55,571 nt of DNA from contig CAJJIY010000008.1 in assembly GCA_905187695.1 (NCBI GenBank), positions 1 through 55,571 on the forward strand, in the 5' to 3' direction. Made by a program: the position numbers and the translations under genes. This stretch comes from an uncultured Eubacteriales bacterium (lineage in GTDB: Bacteria; Bacillota; Clostridia; Oscillospirales; CAG-272). The notes under the pieces were generated by a model, which saw only the letters and a list, made by a program, of their open reading frames with translations, ran no database searches and was not told where the DNA came from. Shown one piece after another: positions 51,840 through 55,571 of this stretch (its first letter is position 1; every line of letters starts with the position of its first letter).

Positions 51840-52922
51840 ATGAGAAACATTCTGGAAATCACCGATCTGTCGGTGGCAGAGATCCATGCGCTCATGCAAC
51901 TGGCCGCGGATATGGAGGCGCACCCCGCGGATTATGCCGATGCGCTTTGTCACAAAACGCTGGCCACGCTCTTTTTCGAGCCCTCCACCCGCACCCGTCT
52001 CAGCTTTGAATCGGCCATGTATGCGCTGGGCGGTCATGTGCTCGGTTTTTCGGATGCGGGCACCAGCTCCTCGGTCAAAGGGGAGACTCTCGCGGATACG
52101 ATCACGGTGGTCTCCGGTTACGCCGATCTCATTGCCATGCGCCATCCCTTTGAGGGGGCCGCACTGTGCGCCGCGGCCCACAGCCGCGTGCCGGTCATCA
52201 ACGCCGGGGACGGCGGACACCATCACCCGACGCAGACGCTGGCCGATCTTTTCACCATACAAAAAGAAAAGGGGGAGCTGACCGGACTGACCATCGGTCT
52301 TTGCGGCGACCTCAGATACGGCCGCACCGTACATTCGCTCATCGAGGCCATGTCCCGTTATGAGGGCACGCGCTTTGTGCTGATCTCTCCGCCGGAGCTG
52401 GCTCTGCCGGATTTCGTGGTGGAAAAGACCCTGCGCCCCTTGGGGATTCCTTACCGCGTCAGCACCTCTCTGGAGTCGGAGATCGGTTCGCTGGATCTTC
52501 TTTATATGACGCGGGTACAGGGCGAGCGCTTTGCGGACCGGGCCGAATACGAACGGCTCCGGGGCGCTTTCGTGCTCACCCCGGAAAAGCTGGCCATGGC
52601 CAAAAAAGATACCGTTGTGCTTCACCCCCTGCCGCGGGTCGGAGAAATCTCGCCGGAGGTGGACAGCGACCCCCGCGCCTGCTATTTCAAACAGACCCGG
52701 TGCGGGCGGCTCATGCGGATGGCGCTTATTTATACGCTGCTGACCGGACAGGAGCAAAACGAAAAAGACCGCACGGCCGGCAGTACGCTGTCCCCGGCGG
52801 CCGTGTGCGGCAATGTGCACTGCCTGACCCGGCACGAGCGCGATCTGCCCCACCGGATCTATACGGATGCGGCCGGAATCACGCGTTGTTTTTATTGCGA
52901 TTCGCCCGTTCAAAAATCTTGA
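51840..52922 (+). CDS. pyrB: Aspartate transcarbamoylase with C-terminal PyrI-like zinc domain
   Basis: Second step of UMP synthesis. Residues 1-~305 are a normal catalytic chain: FFEPSTRTRLSFE (carbamoyl-phosphate site, residues 45-57), SSVKGE loop, RHPFEG, GDGGHHHPTQTLAD and HPLPRVGEI (262-270). After a ~17-residue linker the protein continues with C323-x4-C328-x21-C350-x2-C353, ending at 360. This matches the zinc domain at the end of the regulatory chain PyrI (Cx4Cx23Cx2C in Escherichia coli), which binds the catalytic chain there. The nucleotide-binding part of PyrI is absent. GGAGG lies 7 nt before the ATG; the ATG follows the pyrE stop by 1 bp. Confidence 0.95.
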   Translation: MRNILEITDLSVAEIHALMQLAADMEAHPADYADALCHKTLATLFFEPSTRTRLSFESAMYALGGHVLGFSDAGTSSSVKGETLADTITVVSGYADLIAMRHPFEGAALCAAAHSRVPVINAGDGGHHHPTQTLADLFTIQKEKGELTGLTIGLCGDLRYGRTVHSLIEAMSRYEGTRFVLISPPELALPDFVVEKTLRPLGIPYRVSTSLESEIGSLDLLYMTRVQGERFADRAEYERLRGAFVLTPEKLAMAKKDTVVLHPLPRVGEISPEVDSDPRACYFKQTRCGRLMRMALIYTLLTGQEQNEKDRTAGSTLSPAAVCGNVHCLTRHERDLPHRIYTDAAGITRCFYCDSPVQKS

Positions 52923-52947
52923 AAAAGCAAAGAGAGTGTGCTAAAAT
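52919..52947 (+). promoter_or_regulatory. Promoter of the GNAT gene after pyrB
   Basis: TTGAAA (52919-52924, overlapping the pyrB stop), 17-bp spacer, TAAAAT (52942-52947) with TGC extended -10. Confidence 0.65.
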
Positions 52948-52957
52948 AAAGAAAAAA

Positions 52958-52994
52958 GCGGGCGTTTTAAAACGCCCGCTCCGAAAACCGGAGG
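52958..52994 (+). promoter_or_regulatory. 5' palindrome and ribosome-binding-site hairpin of the GNAT gene
   Basis: GCGGGCGTTTT/AAAACGCCCGC (52958-52979) is a perfect 22-bp palindrome near the predicted 5' end. Right after it CTCCG (52979-52983) can pair with CGGAG (52989-52993), which contains the ribosome-binding site GGAGG. The palindrome lacks a T tract on the plus strand, so it is not a forward terminator for pyrB; on the minus strand it is followed by six T. Confidence 0.55.
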
Positions 52995-53002
52995 CAGTTT
53001 GC

Positions 53003-53584
53003 ATGAACGACTATACGCTCCGTGTCGCCCGTCCGGAGGATGCGGCGGCCCTTCTTGCCATTTACACTCCTTATGTAGAGAAAACCGCCATCACTTTTGA
53101 ATATACCGTGCCCACGGCAGAGGATTTTTGCGGGCGCGTTCGGCACACGCTCGAAAAATACCCGTATCTGGTGGCTGAAGGGGAGGGAGCAATCGTGGGC
53201 TATGCCTATACCGGTCCGCTCCGCACACGGGCGGCCTATGGCTGGTCGGCCGAGATCTCGGTTTATCTTGCGCCCCGGGCGCAGGGAAAAGGCGTTGGCC
53301 GTGCGCTTTACGAGGCGCTCATCCGCATCTCGCGGGCACAGGGCATTCGCAATCTTTATGCCTGCGTGGCCGTGCCGGCCGAAACCGACCCCTATCTGAG
53401 CGATAACAGTCTTCGTTTTCACGAACATATGGGCTTCCGTCCGGTGGGCACTTTTTTCCGGTGCGCCTATAAATTCGGCCGGTTTTATCACATGGTCTAC
53501 CTGGAAAAGCTGTTGGATACACCGCTTCCGCCAACGCCCGTTGTTCCGTTTCCGGCCCTTTCGCGCAAAGAACTGCTCCTGTAA
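53003..53584 (+). CDS. GNAT acetyltransferase, phosphinothricin acetyltransferase-like
   Basis: A 193-residue acetyltransferase of the PAT/MnaT type: start LRVARPEDAAALLAIYTPYVEKTAITFEYTVPT (split across beta1 and alpha1), core SAEISVYLAPRAQGKGVGRALYEAL with the acetyl-CoA loop RAQGKGVG, and NSLRFHEHMGFRPVGTF. Such enzymes acetylate amino acids or amino-acid-like toxins such as phosphinothricin or methionine sulfone; the real substrate is unknown. ATG 53003 follows GGAGG. Confidence 0.9.
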   Translation: MNDYTLRVARPEDAAALLAIYTPYVEKTAITFEYTVPTAEDFCGRVRHTLEKYPYLVAEGEGAIVGYAYTGPLRTRAAYGWSAEISVYLAPRAQGKGVGRALYEALIRISRAQGIRNLYACVAVPAETDPYLSDNSLRFHEHMGFRPVGTFFRCAYKFGRFYHMVYLEKLLDTPLPPTPVVPFPALSRKELLL

Positions 53585-53620
53585 GGCAACGATCGGCGGC
53601 GGTTGCTCCGGGCAGATCAG

Positions 53621-53653
53621 AAAGCGCGGCACTGTAACAGAGTGCCGCGCTTT
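53621..53653. terminator. Bidirectional terminator
   Basis: AAAGCGCGGCACT (53621-53633), loop GTAACAG, AGTGCCGCGCTTT (53641-53653); it separates converging genes. Confidence 0.88.
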
Positions 53654-54088
53654 TTATCTTTGCTTGTAAAGCAGAATCTCCGGGTCCGCGCCGTCCACAC
53701 CGTAGCGGCACAGGAGAATAAAAGAGGCGTCCGCCACCGCGCCCACGCACACGCCCGGATCCGGCAGGGCAATCTGTGTGCCGAGATAGATCTTTTCATT
53801 TGAAAGAAAAGTCACGCGCCGTCCGTCCGGCAACGGATAGGCAAGGTTCACATCCTCGCCTGAAAGTTCGTAAAGCGCATCGGCCACAGGGAGTCCTTCG
53901 GCTGCCAGCAGACGGTTGATTTCCGCCAACAGGGCCTTTTTAAAAGCGCTGTAAGCCGGTATTCCGCCCACGCGGATATAATCGGCTGCCACACACCGGC
54001 CGCGCCGGTTGCCGCAGAGCGTTTCACAGCCCGCGCAGTTTTCCCGCTTGGGGCATTCTTCGCAATTTGCACCGCAAAAAGATGTCAT
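53654..54088 (-). CDS. Cys-rich conserved hypothetical protein (DUF3795-like N terminus)
   Basis: A 144-residue soluble protein whose first 30 residues contain seven cysteines (FCGANCEECPKRENCAGCE and CGNRRGRC), a metal- or Fe-S-binding pattern reminiscent of DUF3795-type proteins. The remainder (ALYELSGEDVNLAYPLPDG, FLSNEKIYLGTQI, LPDPGVCVGAVAD) looks conserved but I cannot assign a function. GGAGG lies 6-7 nt upstream of the ATG. It has its own near-consensus promoter, divergent from the MATE gene. Confidence 0.75.
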   Translation of the reverse strand: MTSFCGANCEECPKRENCAGCETLCGNRRGRCVAADYIRVGGIPAYSAFKKALLAEINRLLAAEGLPVADALYELSGEDVNLAYPLPDGRRVTFLSNEKIYLGTQIALPDPGVCVGAVADASFILLCRYGVDGADPEILLYKQR

Positions 54089-54125
54089 TTTTACCTCCGT
54101 GATTTCAGCATATCTGTGTCAGCCT

Positions 54126-54154
54126 ATTATAATGATTTCGCGGTCATTTGTCAA
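54126..54154 (-). promoter_or_regulatory. Consensus sigma-A promoter of the Cys-rich protein gene
   Basis: On the minus strand TTGACA (complement of 54149-54154), 17-bp spacer, TATAAT (complement of 54126-54131). Confidence 0.9.
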
Positions 54155-54172
54155 GATTTTTTTGAAACAGCC

Positions 54173-54201
54173 TTGACAATGGCCGAAAAATCAGGTATAA
54201 T
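54173..54201 (+). promoter_or_regulatory. Consensus sigma-A promoter of the MATE gene
   Basis: Perfect TTGACA (54173-54178), 17-bp spacer, perfect TATAAT (54196-54201). Its -35 box is only 18 bp from the divergent -35 box, so the two promoters may interfere or share a regulator. Confidence 0.92.
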
Positions 54202-54232
54202 GTGCTTTACTTTTGCACGGAGGTATTCTTAT

Positions 54233-55555
54233 ATGCAATTATCGGATCACTTTACCTTCCGGCATCTGCTCCGCTATACTTTCCCCTCTGTCGTCATGAT
54301 GATCTTCACTTCCGTCTACGGTGTGGTGGACGGTTTTTTTGTGTCAAACTTTGTGGGTAAAACGCCCTTTGCCGCCGTCAATTTCATCATGCCGCTTCTC
54401 ATGATGATGGGCAGTGTCGGATTCATGTTCGGCACGGGCGGCAGTGCGCTGATCTCCAAAACGCTGGGGGAAGGGAATCCCCGGCGCGCCAATGAGATCT
54501 TTTCAATGGTGGTGGTTTTTTCCGTTTTGTGCGGCGCCCTGCTTACCGGCGTGGGTTTTCTGCTTCTTCGCCCGGTGGCTGTGGCAATGGGGGCGCAGGG
54601 GCAGTTGCTCACCGACAGTCTTGCCTATGGCCGGGTCATTCTGGCCGCTCTGCCTTTCTTTATTCTTCAATACGAATTTCAGTGCCTGTTTGTCACGGCC
54701 GGAAAGCCGCATCTGGGGCTTTTCACCACCGTGGCGGCAGGGTTGACCAACATGGTGCTGGATGCGTTGCTGGTGGCGGTGTTCCCGTTGGGGCTTTTCG
54801 GCGCGGCGCTGGCCACGGCGCTCAGCCAGTTCATCGGCGGTGTGGTTCCGCTCCTTTATTTCGCACGCCAAAACGGCAGTCTGCTTCGTTTTTGCCGTTT
54901 TCGTTTTGACGGGAGGGCACTCCTCAAGACCGCCGGCAACGGTTCTTCGGAGTTTATGAGCAATGTTTCTTCTTCACTGGTCAGCATGCTTTACAATGCC
55001 CAGCTTATGAAATACGCGGGCGAGGACGGCGTGGCCGCCTATGGCGTGCTCATGTATATCTGCTTTGTGTTTCTTTCGGTGTTCATCGGTTATTCGGTGG
55101 GCAGTGCGCCGATTGTCGGTTATCACTACGGCGCGGGTCACCTGGCGGAACTGAAGAGCCTTTTGCGCCGCGGATTGGTGCTCATTTCAGCCGGTGCGCT
55201 CCTCATGTTCGCCGCGGGCGAAGGGTTGGCCGTGCCGTTTTCCCGGCTCTTTGTGGGCTATGACGCGGCGCTGTTGGAAATGACTGTGCGCGCTTTCCGG
55301 ATCTTTTCGTTTTCCTTCCTCTTTTCGGGGTTCTCCATTTTCGGTTCGGCCTTCTTCACGGCGCTCAACGACGGGCTCACCTCGGCGTTGGTGTCCTTCC
55401 TTCGCACACTGGTCTTTCAGGTGATCTCGGTGCTCCTCCTGCCGGTCTTTTTCAAACTGAACGGAATCTGGTTCTCCCTTATCGTGGCCGAGGTTCTCTC
55501 CTGCGCCGCCACCGCCTTTTTCCTTCTGCTCAAACGGGAAAAATACGGCTATTAA
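54233..55555 (+). CDS. MATE-family multidrug/metabolite exporter
   Basis: A 440-residue membrane protein with 12 hydrophobic segments in two repeats. The start MQLSDHFTFRHLLRYTFPSVVMM and FTSVYGVVDGFFVSNFVGKTPFAAVNF are typical of MATE proteins, and GTGGSALISKTLGEGNPRRANEIF is the conserved loop after helix 2-3. It exports drugs or metabolites in exchange for Na+ or H+; the substrate is unknown. ATG 54233 follows CGGAGG; an upstream in-frame ATG lies before the promoter and is rejected. The gene is complete, with 16 bp left in the window. Confidence 0.95.
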   Translation: MQLSDHFTFRHLLRYTFPSVVMMIFTSVYGVVDGFFVSNFVGKTPFAAVNFIMPLLMMMGSVGFMFGTGGSALISKTLGEGNPRRANEIFSMVVVFSVLCGALLTGVGFLLLRPVAVAMGAQGQLLTDSLAYGRVILAALPFFILQYEFQCLFVTAGKPHLGLFTTVAAGLTNMVLDALLVAVFPLGLFGAALATALSQFIGGVVPLLYFARQNGSLLRFCRFRFDGRALLKTAGNGSSEFMSNVSSSLVSMLYNAQLMKYAGEDGVAAYGVLMYICFVFLSVFIGYSVGSAPIVGYHYGAGHLAELKSLLRRGLVLISAGALLMFAAGEGLAVPFSRLFVGYDAALLEMTVRAFRIFSFSFLFSGFSIFGSAFFTALNDGLTSALVSFLRTLVFQVISVLLLPVFFKLNGIWFSLIVAEVLSCAATAFFLLLKREKYGY

Positions 55556-55571
55556 TCCCCCTAAAGAACAC

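Overview
The window looks like chromosomal DNA of a strictly anaerobic, endospore-forming member of the class Clostridia, probably a gut lineage near Oscillospirales or Christensenellales. The grounds are a spoIVB sporulation protease, canonical sigma-A promoters (TTGACA/17/TATAAT) with strong GGAGG ribosome-binding sites, a flavodiiron oxygen-defence protein, a GH35 beta-galactosidase, and both a V-type and an F-type ATPase. Almost all genes are intact and tightly packed. The first ~2 kb differ: more AT-rich, carrying a truncated IS110-family transposase and sparse coding.

Layout. 1-2.3 kb: a minus-strand redox cluster (rhodanese-like, thioredoxin, 4Fe-4S membrane protein) abutting the IS110 remnant. 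2.4-6.1 kb: trpS, an XRE regulator divergent from a zinc-ribbon membrane protein with matching operator-like sites, a patatin-like lipase, a small tail-to-tail gene and a SLOG-family protein. 6.2-6.6 kb: tRNA-Gly(CCC) followed by a 129-bp tandem repeat that carries copies of the tRNA 3' end. 6.7-12.4 kb: FAD/Rieske oxidoreductase, tocopherol-cyclase-like protein, spoIVB, and an EamA transporter with DNA polymerase IV. 12.6-21.3 kb: a complete nine-gene V-type ATPase operon (G-I-K-E-C-F-A-B-D) whose K subunit keeps all Na+ ligands known from Enterococcus hirae NtpK. 21.4-31.5 kb: holA, a phosphoribosyltransferase, aspS, GH35 beta-galactosidase, HAD phosphatase, flavodiiron protein, a catalytically dead YugP-like protein, GNAT and LysR. 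31.7-38.2 kb: an F-type ATPase operon (a-c-b-[delta CTD-alpha]-gamma-beta-epsilon). 38.3-43.2 kb: an ABC exporter, an rRNA m5C methyltransferase and an asparaginase. 43.2-52.9 kb: one operon with all UMP biosynthesis enzymes (pyrC-carA-carB-pyrK-pyrD-pyrF-pyrE-pyrB) behind a leader that ends in an intrinsic terminator. 53-55.6 kb: GNAT, a Cys-rich protein and a MATE exporter.

The most unusual content is structural rather than a new gene cluster. The F-ATPase has no separate delta gene: the C-terminal (OSCP-like) domain of delta is fused to the N terminus of alpha, and the delta N-terminal domain is absent. The F-ATPase c subunit carries a secretory-type leader. The aspartate transcarbamoylase PyrB ends in a four-cysteine zinc motif like that of the regulatory chain PyrI, while PyrI is otherwise absent from the operon. 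The two rotary ATPases also appear to differ in coupling ion: V-type with a full Na+ site, F-type without the Na+-site glutamine.
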